From Bacteroidetes bacterium RIFCSPLOWO2_12_FULL_37_12 (GTDB lineage Bacteria > Bacteroidota > Bacteroidia > 2-12-FULL-37-12): DNA of 64,000 nt. A model generated the notes under the pieces. The model was given only the letters and a program-made list of their open reading frames with translations. It was not told where the DNA came from and did no database searches. The stretch lies in contig MEPC01000038.1 in assembly GCA_001769655.1 (NCBI GenBank), positions 61,733-125,732 on the forward strand, written 5' to 3'. A program made the translations under genes and the position numbers. Positions within the stretch are counted from its first letter, which is position 1. The number at the start of each line of letters is the position of its first letter. Below, piece after piece: positions 37,426 to 45,524 of the stretch.

Positions 37426-39611
37426 TTCAACACAAACTTCTGCCTTGCCAATCTATTCACGCTTCCTTTTTCAGATGAACGAAATTCCAAAATTCCTTCT
37501 TTTCCCAACATCATTTCAAATTTCCATTGTTTCAGCTTCATCTTTCCCATCCGTACCGTGGCACTGGAGTTCAGCGTAATTTCCGATGGATTAATGCCAC
37601 TATCTGCGGATGTATAATTTATTTCATATTCTGAAAATTTGATGCGGAAAAAAGGAGCCACAAAGTCATCCATAAAAAATAAAAATGTTTGATTAAAATC
37701 TGAAAGAGCCAAATCATCTTTTACGGTTAATCCCTGGTAGTTGCCCAGTAAGATGCGTTGAGCGCTCAGATAAAAATGATATAAAAGGGAATTGCGGTCA
37801 CCTTCAAATCCCGTAAAATAAAACAGAATGCCATCGTTTATAAAATAAGCGCAGGAACCGGATTGTTTGCAATACAAATAAGTTTGATTTAACATCGTTG
37901 ATTTCACTTCCCACTCCAAAGTATCTTTGTTTCTGTTTTTCAGATTTTCTGACTCCCAATATAAACTTTTTCCGAGCGTGAAAGTAAATGCCTTTGTTAA
38001 AAGCGCTGATGGAATAATATTGGATACCAACTGATCTTTTCCTGGGCGTTCAAAAAAATGAAAGTTGTAGTTTTTTTCTTTTTGGGAAATATATCCGGCG
38101 AGCGGAAAATCCAAGGTATAAGAACCAATATAGGGGGTAGTTTGTAATTGAAAATGCAGATGCGGCTCCGGAGAACGTCCGGAATTCCCGCAGTATCCGA
38201 CTATTTCTCCTTTATGAATAAACGTGCCGGGTTTAATTTCAATACTTCCTTTTTTTAAATGACTTAGCTTTGAATATAAACCCTCTGCGTGTTTCAGGAT
38301 AATGGTATTGCCCCAGTTATCAGGTAAATTAACTTCTCCAATGGCATTATCATCAACCGTATTTATCACTTCCGTCACCCAACCATCCGCAGGAGCTGTC
38401 ACCGGAATATTAAAACAATAAAAATCCTCAAGTTGTCTTCCATCGGATTTATATGTCTTACCATGTTCATCCGAAATTACAAAATCCCAGGCATGCTTCC
38501 ATTTTTCCTTGTGGGTAATTTCTCCATTGTGCCCTTGTGACACTGTCCACTCGCCGAAGAAAGGGAGATAAATCCGGAAAGGTGACACTGAACCAAAGCG
38601 GTTGAGCCAGTTGCGGTAAGTGTAAAGATTTTTTTCGGGTGAGAAATATTGTGTCACTGTCAAAGCCAGAAAACGGTAAACCGGACGATAACGAAGACAA
38701 TACAAGACAGAAATGACAGCCAGATTAAAAGGCAGTGCAAGCACGGGGAGATAAAAATAGGAAAGAAATGCTGAGGATGCGGCAACTAAAACAGAAACTA
38801 TTGGCGTTATCAGAATGATCATGATAAAAGATGATCGGGATGGAATTAAAAAAATTCCGCCAAGGGCAATGGCAGTCAAAATAAAATTAAATCCTATAAA
38901 ACTATAGCCGAGGTCAGAAAAATCAGCACCTATAAAGGAATAAAAAATCCAACCGGAAGCGAAACCCAGCAGTGACAGTAAAAAAGAAATGCGGGAAATC
39001 ATTAATAATCCCAGCGCAATAAGAATTCCTGCCAGTAGATTGTATTCAAAAAAAACTGCGCCCAATGATTTCAGATAAACATCCCAAAAAGCAGGAAGGG
39101 AAATGGCAGAAAATTTTTCATACCAATAATAACCGGTTTCCCCGCTCACCGACATTATGGTGTTTGCCATATAAATTCCTCTGTCACTGATTTGCAATCC
39201 TGTATATTGCCGGCATGCGAATATCATAATCCAGCTTACCAATAAAAATGGAATGCTTAGCATGGGAAGTCCGAATTGTGACATTCTTCCCATTATCCAG
39301 ATAGTAGCTATGAATGACAGTAAAGATGCAACGAAAATAATAACAAGCAGAGGAGCATTAAAATGATAAGATAATCCTAACCCAAGACAGGTCAACAATG
39401 GATTCACTCCGAACGTTCCGGAGGTGATTAGCGATTTGTCATATCCCAGAAATGTAGCCAGCAGATTACAAAGTATTACAGAAATCAATCCGCACAATCC
39501 GGAAATCGGGTCGAGGAAGGAGATGAATAAAAGTAAAATCCCGAAACGTTGATTGCCGGAAAAGAAAACCTGCGAATAGGAATGAAGGAGGGATTTTAGG
39601 AACGGGCGCAT
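37422..39611 (-). CDS. Urea transporter (UT) fused to M23 LytM-type peptidase domain
   Basis: 729 residues. Residues 15-310 are about ten membrane helices with the two UT half-repeats: SGTFGVNPLLTCLGLGL (64-80) and GFNFILTAIALGG (240-252). Residues about 345-500 are an M23/LytM-like domain: HAWDF (His373, Asp376), ILKHAEGLYSKLSHL (His441, His451) and EPHLHFQL (His484, His486). The first metal motif has two residues between His and Asp rather than the usual three. A beta-rich C-terminal extension (500-729) is unassigned. Such fusions occur in Bacteroidota databases but their role is not established. Translationally coupled to the TPR/barrel gene by ATGA. Confidence 0.85.
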   Translation of the reverse strand: MRPFLKSLLHSYSQVFFSGNQRFGILLLFISFLDPISGLCGLISVILCNLLATFLGYDKSLITSGTFGVNPLLTCLGLGLSYHFNAPLLVIIFVASLLSFIATIWIMGRMSQFGLPMLSIPFLLVSWIMIFACRQYTGLQISDRGIYMANTIMSVSGETGYYWYEKFSAISLPAFWDVYLKSLGAVFFEYNLLAGILIALGLLMISRISFLLSLLGFASGWIFYSFIGADFSDLGYSFIGFNFILTAIALGGIFLIPSRSSFIMIILITPIVSVLVAASSAFLSYFYLPVLALPFNLAVISVLYCLRYRPVYRFLALTVTQYFSPEKNLYTYRNWLNRFGSVSPFRIYLPFFGEWTVSQGHNGEITHKEKWKHAWDFVISDEHGKTYKSDGRQLEDFYCFNIPVTAPADGWVTEVINTVDDNAIGEVNLPDNWGNTIILKHAEGLYSKLSHLKKGSIEIKPGTFIHKGEIVGYCGNSGRSPEPHLHFQLQTTPYIGSYTLDFPLAGYISQKEKNYNFHFFERPGKDQLVSNIIPSALLTKAFTFTLGKSLYWESENLKNRNKDTLEWEVKSTMLNQTYLYCKQSGSCAYFINDGILFYFTGFEGDRNSLLYHFYLSAQRILLGNYQGLTVKDDLALSDFNQTFLFFMDDFVAPFFRIKFSEYEINYTSADSGINPSEITLNSSATVRMGKMKLKQWKFEMMLGKEGILEFRSSEKGSVNRLARQKFVLK

Positions 39612-39788
39612 TTATATTTTTTCTATGAGCCAAAAATAGTAAAAAAAATAAATCTTTATTGTTTTTTTGAAATAAGTTACAAACTTTGTTTTATTGAAAG
39701 GTTTAAGTAGCCGTCGCACTGACCGGTCTACATACTTAAACCAGATAGAGATTTCAATTTTTCTATGTATAATTCAAAATTTTTCCTG

Positions 39789-39796
39789 TAAGTTTG
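39789..39796 (+). promoter_or_regulatory. -7 box (TAAGTTTG) for the PAP2 gene
   Basis: TAAGTTTG lies 11 bp before ATG 39808 and supports that start over the in-frame ATG at 39694. Confidence 0.5.
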
Positions 39797-39807
39797 TAAA
39801 CCGCACC

Positions 39808-40392
39808 ATGAGATTAATTTTATTTTTTGCATCCATCTGTTCAATCAATCTTTCCTATTCACAAAATCTGGATATTGATTTTCTCAGGAATATAACCATC
39901 AACAGAGACCGGCAATGGGAAAATGTATTTATCGGTTTCACACACAGCGCCGCGCCTGTAAGCATAGCCCTGCCGACTTCTTTAGTGTTTTATGGATTTA
40001 TAAAAAAGGACTCAGTATCAAAAATGAATGGCATTCAATCATCTGCGGCAATGTTACTTTCCACGTTGCTTTCAACTTCGCTTAAATATTCCATTGACAG
40101 GAAGCGCCCTTTTGTTTCTTATCCTGACATAGAACGTGGCACTGAAGCCGGAAGTCCTTCATTTCCTTCAGGTCACACCACAGCCGTTTTTTGCACAGCC
40201 ACTTCGTTGAGTTTAAATTATCCAACGTGGTATGTAATCATCCCTTCTTATTTATGGGCAGGCAGTGTCGCTTATTCCCGGATGTTTTTGGGAGTGCATT
40301 ATCCCTCTGATGTTTTAGGTGGGATTGTAATCGGAGTTGGCTCTGCTTTTTTATGTTATAAATTGGATGGTTGGTTGAATGATAGAAGATAG
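39808..40392 (+). CDS. PAP2-family phosphatase
   Basis: 194 residues from ATG 39808 with a signal-like N-terminus (LILFFASICSINLSYSQ). The three PAP2 signatures are complete: Lys93-x6-Arg100-Pro101 (KYSIDRKRP), PSGH (120-123, catalytic His123) and SRMFLGVHYPSD (Arg158, His164, Asp168). Only short hydrophobic helices follow. Family knowledge: hydrolyses lipid phosphates or undecaprenyl pyrophosphate on the periplasmic face. Monocistronic, between a divergent UT/M23 gene and a repeat. Confidence 0.9.
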   Translation: MRLILFFASICSINLSYSQNLDIDFLRNITINRDRQWENVFIGFTHSAAPVSIALPTSLVFYGFIKKDSVSKMNGIQSSAAMLLSTLLSTSLKYSIDRKRPFVSYPDIERGTEAGSPSFPSGHTTAVFCTATSLSLNYPTWYVIIPSYLWAGSVAYSRMFLGVHYPSDVLGGIVIGVGSAFLCYKLDGWLNDRR

Positions 40393-40408
40393 TCATTGTG
40401 AATTAGTC

Positions 40409-40458
40409 ATTGGGCATTGGTCATTTATCGCCTTCGTTTGTGTCCTCACAAACGAAGG
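40409..40458. repeat. Composite repeat (ATTGGnn)n + CCTTCGTTTGTG hairpin, copy 1
   Basis: Two 7-bp units (ATTGGGC, ATTGGTC), then ATTTATCG and a 12-bp-stem hairpin CCTTCGTTTGTG-TCCT-CACAAACGAAGG at 40431-40458. Two further copies are at 44183-44318. Confidence 0.9.
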
Positions 40459-40486
40459 TAACGACTATTTTCCAATTTCTTTTTTA

Positions 40487-40494
40487 TACCTTTG
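40487..40494 (+). promoter_or_regulatory. -7 box (TACCTTTG) for the DUF6588-like gene
   Basis: TACCTTTG lies 20 bp before ATG 40515 and supports that start. The in-frame ATG at 40410 falls inside the composite repeat. Confidence 0.5.
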
Positions 40495-40514
40495 CTTTTT
40501 TAACCCAAATAACC

Positions 40515-41630
40515 ATGAAAATCTTACGTTCATCCTTTCTTAAACTTTCAGTAATTTTTTTCTTAATGGGAATGGCTTCTCAAGACACATTCTCACAGGG
40601 AACGGGTGTTGCTACGCTTATAACCAGTGGCGGACCCGATGCCGGGGAAATCGTACAGGCATATATTAATCCCATGATTTCCGGTTTCGGCGCCGCTATG
40701 AATGGAGGATGGTATAATACAGGGAAACCACATTCATTACTTGGGTTTGATCTTTCGGTTAATACCAATATTGTTATGATCCCGGATGAAGACCTGACTT
40801 ACGACCTTAGCAAACTGGGACTTTCCGGCGCATTTAAATACGATGCATCTAATTCAATATGCCCAACGGTTATGGGAGATAATAAACCGGGTCCTACCAT
40901 TACTATGTACGGTCCTCCATCTCCTGCACCCGGCGCATATACCCATAAGATTGATTCATTTCAGACGCCACCTGGCATAAATTTTCATATCATCCCTCTT
41001 CCCATCATACAGGGAGGAATTGGTTTAATAAAAAACACTGAGATCATGGTTCGCTATTTACCCACCATTGACCTCAGCAAATTAGTAGAGGATCTGGATG
41101 TAAAAATTGATTTCTGGGGTGCCGGTGTAAAACACGATATTGGTCAATGGATTCCTGTTTTTGAACATCTTCCTATTGATCTTTCCGGTATGTTTGCTTA
41201 CAACTCTTTAAAAGTTTCATTTGGATTAAATGTGCCATTACCTGATTTAACCGGTGCCACTGTCATAGGAACTCCTCCCGCCGGCGAGAACAAACAGGAA
41301 GTAATTCTTGGAGTCAATTCCTTTACAACCAATCTGATATTATCAAAGAAAATTGCCATGCTCACGCTCTTTGCATCCACCGGTTTTAATTATTCTAACA
41401 TAACGTTGGATGTAAAAGGAATTTATGGCGCCACTCTTGACAAAGACCTTCTTGCAAAAAAGACAGTGAAATTTTTTGAAAATCCTATCAGTAAAACATT
41501 TCCCGGAGCAAATTCCATGAGAGCCGGCTTGGGTTTCCGTTTGCAGTTGCTGTTACTTTCCCTTCATGCGGAATATACATTTGCAAGTTACCCGGTAATT
41601 ACAGCGGGCTTTGGTATCTCATTCAGGTGA
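40515..41630 (+). CDS. DUF6588-like outer-membrane protein
   Basis: 371 residues from ATG 40515, with signal peptide MKILRSSFLKLSVIFFLMGM to FSQG. The body has the DUF6588 pattern: AYINPMISGFGAAMNGGWYNTGKPHSLLGFDL, HIIPLPIIQGGIGLIKNTEIMVRYLP (each shown only in part here as INPMISGFGAAMNGGWYNT and LPIIQGGIGLIKNTEIMVRY), WGAGVKHDIGQWIPV, and a last strand HAEYTFASYPVITAGFGISF. Strand-rich, no enzyme motif; probably a beta-barrel. Function unknown. Confidence 0.82.
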   Translation: MKILRSSFLKLSVIFFLMGMASQDTFSQGTGVATLITSGGPDAGEIVQAYINPMISGFGAAMNGGWYNTGKPHSLLGFDLSVNTNIVMIPDEDLTYDLSKLGLSGAFKYDASNSICPTVMGDNKPGPTITMYGPPSPAPGAYTHKIDSFQTPPGINFHIIPLPIIQGGIGLIKNTEIMVRYLPTIDLSKLVEDLDVKIDFWGAGVKHDIGQWIPVFEHLPIDLSGMFAYNSLKVSFGLNVPLPDLTGATVIGTPPAGENKQEVILGVNSFTTNLILSKKIAMLTLFASTGFNYSNITLDVKGIYGATLDKDLLAKKTVKFFENPISKTFPGANSMRAGLGFRLQLLLLSLHAEYTFASYPVITAGFGISFR

Positions 41631-41651
41631 TACCGTGAAATTCCCAATAGA

Positions 41652-42497
41652 ATGACTCTTCACACTATAGACACCGGCTTCTTCAAATTAGACGGCGGCT
41701 CCATGTTTGGAGTTGTACCTAAATCGCTTTGGAATAAATTAAATCCCGCCGATGAAAATAACATGTGCACCTGGGCATTGCGTTGCCTGTTGATTGAAGA
41801 TGGAAAACGTTTATATCTCATTGACAACGGTCTCGGAGAAAAGCAGGGTGAAAAATTTTTTGGATTTTACTATCGAAGTAATCCTACTACTCTCGAAAAA
41901 TCACTTGCAGAAAAAGGATATGCCTTTTCAGATATTACCGATGTCATTCTTACTCATTTACATTTTGACCATTGCGGCGGAAGTGTGAAATGGAACTCCC
42001 GAAGAGATGGATACGAAACCGCATTTCCAAATGCCACTTATTGGGTAAATGAAAAACATTGGGATTGGGCAACGGTAAAACCAAACGTAAGGGAAAAAGC
42101 CAGCTTTCTCAACGAAAATATTTTTCCTATTGAAGAAAGCGGACAATTAAAAAAAATCCCTTCCGGTTATTCGTTTTCAAATGAATTGGATGTACTAATC
42201 TCGAATGGTCATTCGGATGGCGTGCAGATGCCAAGAATCAACTATAAAGGGAAAACAATTGTTTATGTCACTGATATGATTCCCAGTTCGTGTCACGTAC
42301 CGGTGCCTTATGTAATGGGTTATGATATACGTCCGTTAATAACCATGCAGGAGAAAGAGGAGTTTTATAAAACAGCGTTGTCTGAAAATTATATTTTATT
42401 TTTTGAACACGACCCCATAGTGGAATGTTGTACATTGCAGATGACGGAAAAAGGAGTGAGGGTGAAGGATAAATTATTACTGAGGGAGATTTGTTGA
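41652..42497 (+). CDS. MBL-fold metallo-hydrolase
   Basis: 281 residues, soluble. Metallo-beta-lactamase motif THLHFDHCGG with His102, His104, Asp106 and His107. Later metal ligands are in SNGHSDGVQMP, VTDMIPS and FEHDP. LFAL-type start TIDTGFFKLDGGSMFGVVP is typical of the lactonase-like or phosphodiesterase-like subgroup. It could act on lactones or other esters; substrate not predictable. It starts 21 bp after the DUF6588-like stop and is probably co-transcribed. Confidence 0.88.
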   Translation: MTLHTIDTGFFKLDGGSMFGVVPKSLWNKLNPADENNMCTWALRCLLIEDGKRLYLIDNGLGEKQGEKFFGFYYRSNPTTLEKSLAEKGYAFSDITDVILTHLHFDHCGGSVKWNSRRDGYETAFPNATYWVNEKHWDWATVKPNVREKASFLNENIFPIEESGQLKKIPSGYSFSNELDVLISNGHSDGVQMPRINYKGKTIVYVTDMIPSSCHVPVPYVMGYDIRPLITMQEKEEFYKTALSENYILFFEHDPIVECCTLQMTEKGVRVKDKLLLREIC

Positions 42498-42525
42498 AGA
42501 AATTAATTTATGTACGATTACTGCA

Positions 42526-43191
42526 TCAAAATACTTTAGGTAAAAAGCGTTTCTGGTTGATGATAGATGAACTGCTTCCCACCGCTTTGATTACGTACAA
42601 TCCCATTCTTTCGGCATTTAATTCTGCATGACTTTCGGCATTGAGGAAAGCAACAGCGCCATAAACCTTACGGCTTTTGTATTCAGGAAAAACTTTTTTG
42701 TAAATGGTTACTGTTTTTTCAATAAAATCTTTTACGTCCTCGGGAACTAATGTAGTTTTTACTTCTACCAGCACTATTTCGTTTCCATTCATGGCAATGA
42801 TATCAATTTCGCCATTTCTGTTCTGATAATTAAATTTAATTCTGGAAAATGTCTTATCTACCTTAATGTTTTTTCGTTGCAATAGTTTCAGCAAATCACC
42901 TTCTACCAGCGCTTCCATCAATCGCCCCCATTTGCCGGTAAACAATCCTTCTACCTCCCTAAGCTTTCTGTCAGTGGCTTTGAATTGTTTATCTGTTTCC
43001 TGAAATTTTTCAGTAAGAACTCTTTCAGATTCCTGAAACTTTCTATCTGTTTCCTGAAATTTTTCAGTAAGAATTCTTTCAGATTCCTGAAACTTTCTAT
43101 TTGTTTCCTGAAACTTTTTATCTGTTTCCTGAAACATTAGCCAAACTCTTTCAAAGTTTGGTTTTTCTGATGTATGTGTGCCTGTATTCAT
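42526..43191 (-). CDS. Coiled-coil protein with PD-(D/E)XK nuclease-like domain
   Basis: 221 residues. Residues about 18-80 are a coiled coil built from an 18-residue unit (FQETDRKFQESERVLTEK) repeated nearly exactly, also visible at DNA level between 42985 and 43140. The C-terminal domain has NRNGEIDIIAMNGNEIVLVEVKTTL, i.e. the Asp and Glu-x-Lys of a PD-(D/E)XK core (GEIDIIA, VEVKT). This matches DUF3782-like proteins. Role unknown; some relatives lie near mobile or defence genes, but no defence gene is seen here. Confidence 0.8.
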   Translation of the reverse strand: MNTGTHTSEKPNFERVWLMFQETDKKFQETNRKFQESERILTEKFQETDRKFQESERVLTEKFQETDKQFKATDRKLREVEGLFTGKWGRLMEALVEGDLLKLLQRKNIKVDKTFSRIKFNYQNRNGEIDIIAMNGNEIVLVEVKTTLVPEDVKDFIEKTVTIYKKVFPEYKSRKVYGAVAFLNAESHAELNAERMGLYVIKAVGSSSSIINQKRFLPKVF

Positions 43192-43216
43192 GTTAGGTAG
43201 TGATTAAAGTTTTTTA

Positions 43217-43224
43217 CAAAGGTA
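43217..43224 (-). promoter_or_regulatory. -7 box (TACCTTTG, minus strand) for the coiled-coil gene
   Basis: On the minus strand TACCTTTG lies 25 bp before ATG 43191. Confidence 0.45.
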
Positions 43225-43261
43225 AGAAATATTATTTAAATCTTCATTTCCTTAAACATTT

Positions 43262-43298
43262 TTCATTGTTTGTTTAGTGTTATATGTTAAAAATATTC
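43262..43298. repeat. Repeat family F, copy 2 (overlaps a stop codon)
   Basis: TTTCATTGTTTGTTTAGTGT and following TATATGTTAAAAATATT match family F. On the minus strand it encodes the last residues (NIFNI) and the stop of the beta-subunit gene ending at 43280. Confidence 0.75.
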
Positions 43299-44191
43299 CC
43301 CCCCAACTCTATCCACCGCTCATCCACATTACGTTGAATATCCTCTAAAATTTCAGAATTTCTATTGTCGCGGTTTCCGTTAGTAGAAAACAAATGTTTA
43401 AATCTTCCCTGAAGACGGAGATATTCAGTGACAGGTATTGGGTTTTCAGGACGATGATTAATTTTATTTTTTCCTTCTACTATTTCAAACAAAGGAAAAG
43501 CATTTGAGTTAACTGCCAGACGTGCCACTTTAATGGCATCCTCGGGTTCGATTTTATGACCCGGTGGACATATACCATCCACCATAAGAAACCGGAAGCC
43601 GTAATGTTTTTTTGCCATCTGAAGTTTCATGCGATAATCCTCTAAAAATGCCAATGATGCCGTTGCGGAATAAGGTACCTGATGTGCCTTGATGATTGCC
43701 ATCAGGTCTTTAGGATTATTTTTTTTAAAATGAACGGATGGCTCCGTGGTAGTCACAGCGCCCATGGGAGTGGCACTACTCGATTGTATGCCGGTATTCA
43801 TGTACGCACCGTTGTTGTTGCATATATAAACAATGTTTTCATTACGTACCGCCGCTCCTGATAATGCCTGAAGTCCTATGTCAAACGTACCACCATCGCC
43901 CGCCAGTACTACTACCTGCGTTTTATTTTTTCCTTGTGCGTCTAATCCTGCTCTTACTCCCGAAGCCGTTGCCGCTGATGCCGCAAACAATGAGTGAACA
44001 ATATTATTTTTCAGTGCATTCATAGGATAGGGACCGGCAATGATGGAAAAGCAACACGCAGGCACTACATACACTGTATCCTCTCCGAATATGTCGGAAA
44101 TATAACGTACCATCATGCTCCAGCCACACCCGCGGCACCCAAGCGAACCGCTGTACATCATTTCCTGTTCTATGTAGAAATTATTGGTCAT
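43280..44191 (-). CDS. 2-oxoacid:acceptor oxidoreductase beta subunit (TPP-binding)
   Basis: 303 residues if ATG 44191. That start lies inside the ATTGGTC array, so ATG 44161 or 44158 (MMYSGSLGCRGCG) may be the native one. Cysteines Cys19 and Cys22 (LGCRGCGWS) and Cys46/Cys47 can hold the proximal 4Fe-4S cluster. The thiamine pyrophosphate motif is GDG (98-100) to NNN (125-127). It pairs with the alpha subunit upstream. The complex oxidatively decarboxylates a 2-oxoacid to an acyl-CoA; which acid (pyruvate, branched, aryl or 2-oxoglutarate) cannot be told from motifs. Confidence 0.9.
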   Translation of the reverse strand: MTNNFYIEQEMMYSGSLGCRGCGWSMMVRYISDIFGEDTVYVVPACCFSIIAGPYPMNALKNNIVHSLFAASAATASGVRAGLDAQGKNKTQVVVLAGDGGTFDIGLQALSGAAVRNENIVYICNNNGAYMNTGIQSSSATPMGAVTTTEPSVHFKKNNPKDLMAIIKAHQVPYSATASLAFLEDYRMKLQMAKKHYGFRFLMVDGICPPGHKIEPEDAIKVARLAVNSNAFPLFEIVEGKNKINHRPENPIPVTEYLRLQGRFKHLFSTNGNRDNRNSEILEDIQRNVDERWIELGGNIFNI

Positions 44192-44318
44192 TGGTCATTG
44201 GTTATTGGTCATTGGTCATTTATCGCCTTCGTTTGTGTCCTCACAAACGAAGGCATTGGTCATTGGTTATTGGTCATTGGTTATTTATCGCCTTCGTTTG
44301 TGTCCTCACAAACGAAGG
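44183..44318. repeat. Composite repeat (ATTGGnn)n + CCTTCGTTTGTG hairpin, copies 2 and 3
   Basis: Five 7-bp units at 44183-44217, then ATTTATCG and hairpin 44226-44253; four more units at 44255-44282 and a second identical hairpin 44291-44318. They occupy the 140 bp between the alpha and beta subunit genes of one operon and include the apparent start of the beta gene. Confidence 0.92.
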
Positions 44319-44331
44319 AATTGGTCAAAAA

Positions 44332-45480
44332 TTAAATATCAATCCAAACAGGATCCACATTCTGTCCAAAATCAAAATTTATAATCCTTTCAATTGTTTC
44401 CGGTGGCACATCCTTGCCTCCTACACCGGCATAAACATCATATATGGGGAAATTTTTCCCATACAATGCCCTTTTCATTTCCTGATGAACACATCCCTCT
44501 TTTTCCCCCATGTAATTCCGGTCAATAGTAATCATGCGGCATTCCGGTGACACTGATTTCATAATCTCCGTTATTGAGATTACTGGAAATGGTCTGAATA
44601 ATCTGATTTTCAATAATCCTACCTCAGGATATTTTGCCAACACTCCGCGGATGGTGGTTGTTATGGTTGAGAGTGCCACTAAAATTGTTTTTGTATTTTG
44701 ATTTATGTTTACTGCTTCAACGGCACCATATTCTCTACCGAAAATTTTTGAAAATTCCTTTCCGGCTTGAATGGTTTCTTCCTCGGCAATATTCATGGCT
44801 TCCCAATGAAGTTTGTTAAAGCGGTCATAAATTTCAGGGGGCACTAATCCTCCAAATGATTTAGGACTTTCAACCTGAATAGTATTTTCAGATATTTTTC
44901 GTTGTGGTAAATAAGAATCCACCAATTCCTGTTCCGGTACGTTTACATTTTCGCTGGTATGACTCTGATAAAATGCATCTGATACCACCATCACCGGTAA
45001 AGATAATTTTTCAGCAATTTTGTACCCTTGAATAATAGAATCCAGAATTTCCTGAGAACTTTCTCCATAAAACTGCAACCAACCCGTGTCACGTTGTGAT
45101 AACGAATCAGATTGGTCAGCCCAGATATTCCATGGAATTGAAGGTCTTCCCACATTACAAATCACGATGGGTTGCCGGAAATGAGCAATGGCATGCAGTA
45201 CTTCGTGAGCATAAAATAACCCTTGCCCGCTGGTGGCGGTAAAGGTTCTGGCGCCTGTCATGGAAGAGCCGAGCGCCGCTGAAAATACCGAATGTTCACT
45301 TTCCATATTTACCATATTTGCATCCATCTCCTTTTTTGCAATCATCGAGGCAATTTCTTCAATGATAGTTGTCTGTGGAGTTATGGGATACGCCGGGATA
45401 TATTTCACCCTGCATAGCTTAGCGGCTACCGCGGCGGCTGTATTGCCTTTGATTACTTGTATGGGTTGAACTTCGGTCAT
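44332..45480 (-). CDS. 2-oxoacid:acceptor oxidoreductase alpha subunit
   Basis: 382 residues. PorA-type N-terminal pyrimidine domain: QVIKGNTAAAVAAKLCRVKY, YPITPQTTIIEEIA, MESEHSVFSAALGSSMTGART, ATSGQGLFYAHEVLHAIAHF and NVGRPSIPWNIWADQSDSLS. The C-terminal half carries the transketolase-C-like domain (LVALSTITTTIRGVL, LLKIRLFRPFP). It forms the TPP site with the beta subunit. Start codon lies 44 bp after the stop of the fused gamma subunit, and the gap contains a 7-bp tandem array. Substrate unknown. Confidence 0.92.
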   Translation of the reverse strand: MTEVQPIQVIKGNTAAAVAAKLCRVKYIPAYPITPQTTIIEEIASMIAKKEMDANMVNMESEHSVFSAALGSSMTGARTFTATSGQGLFYAHEVLHAIAHFRQPIVICNVGRPSIPWNIWADQSDSLSQRDTGWLQFYGESSQEILDSIIQGYKIAEKLSLPVMVVSDAFYQSHTSENVNVPEQELVDSYLPQRKISENTIQVESPKSFGGLVPPEIYDRFNKLHWEAMNIAEEETIQAGKEFSKIFGREYGAVEAVNINQNTKTILVALSTITTTIRGVLAKYPEVGLLKIRLFRPFPVISITEIMKSVSPECRMITIDRNYMGEKEGCVHQEMKRALYGKNFPIYDVYAGVGGKDVPPETIERIINFDFGQNVDPVWIDI

Positions 45481-45520
45481 TGGGTATTGGGTATTGGGAA
45501 TTGGGAATTGGGAATTGGGA
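45479..45520. repeat. 7-bp tandem array (ATTGGGT/ATTGGGA), six units
   Basis: Six units in a row at 45479-45520, overlapping the ATG of the alpha subunit gene by two bases. Same family as the arrays at 44183 and 47952. Confidence 0.9.
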
Positions 45521-45524
45521 ATTT

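Noticed and set aside
42526..43191. Defence-system nuclease
   Set aside because: A PD-(D/E)XK-like core is visible but no methyltransferase, helicase, reverse transcriptase or other defence gene surrounds it, so a defence role is not supported.
43994..44550. Three overlapping + strand reading frames rich in GYWSLVI and RLRLCPHK
   Set aside because: They are translations of the 7-bp arrays and the CCTTCGTTTGTG hairpins plus antisense of the oxidoreductase genes; no domain and no independent support.
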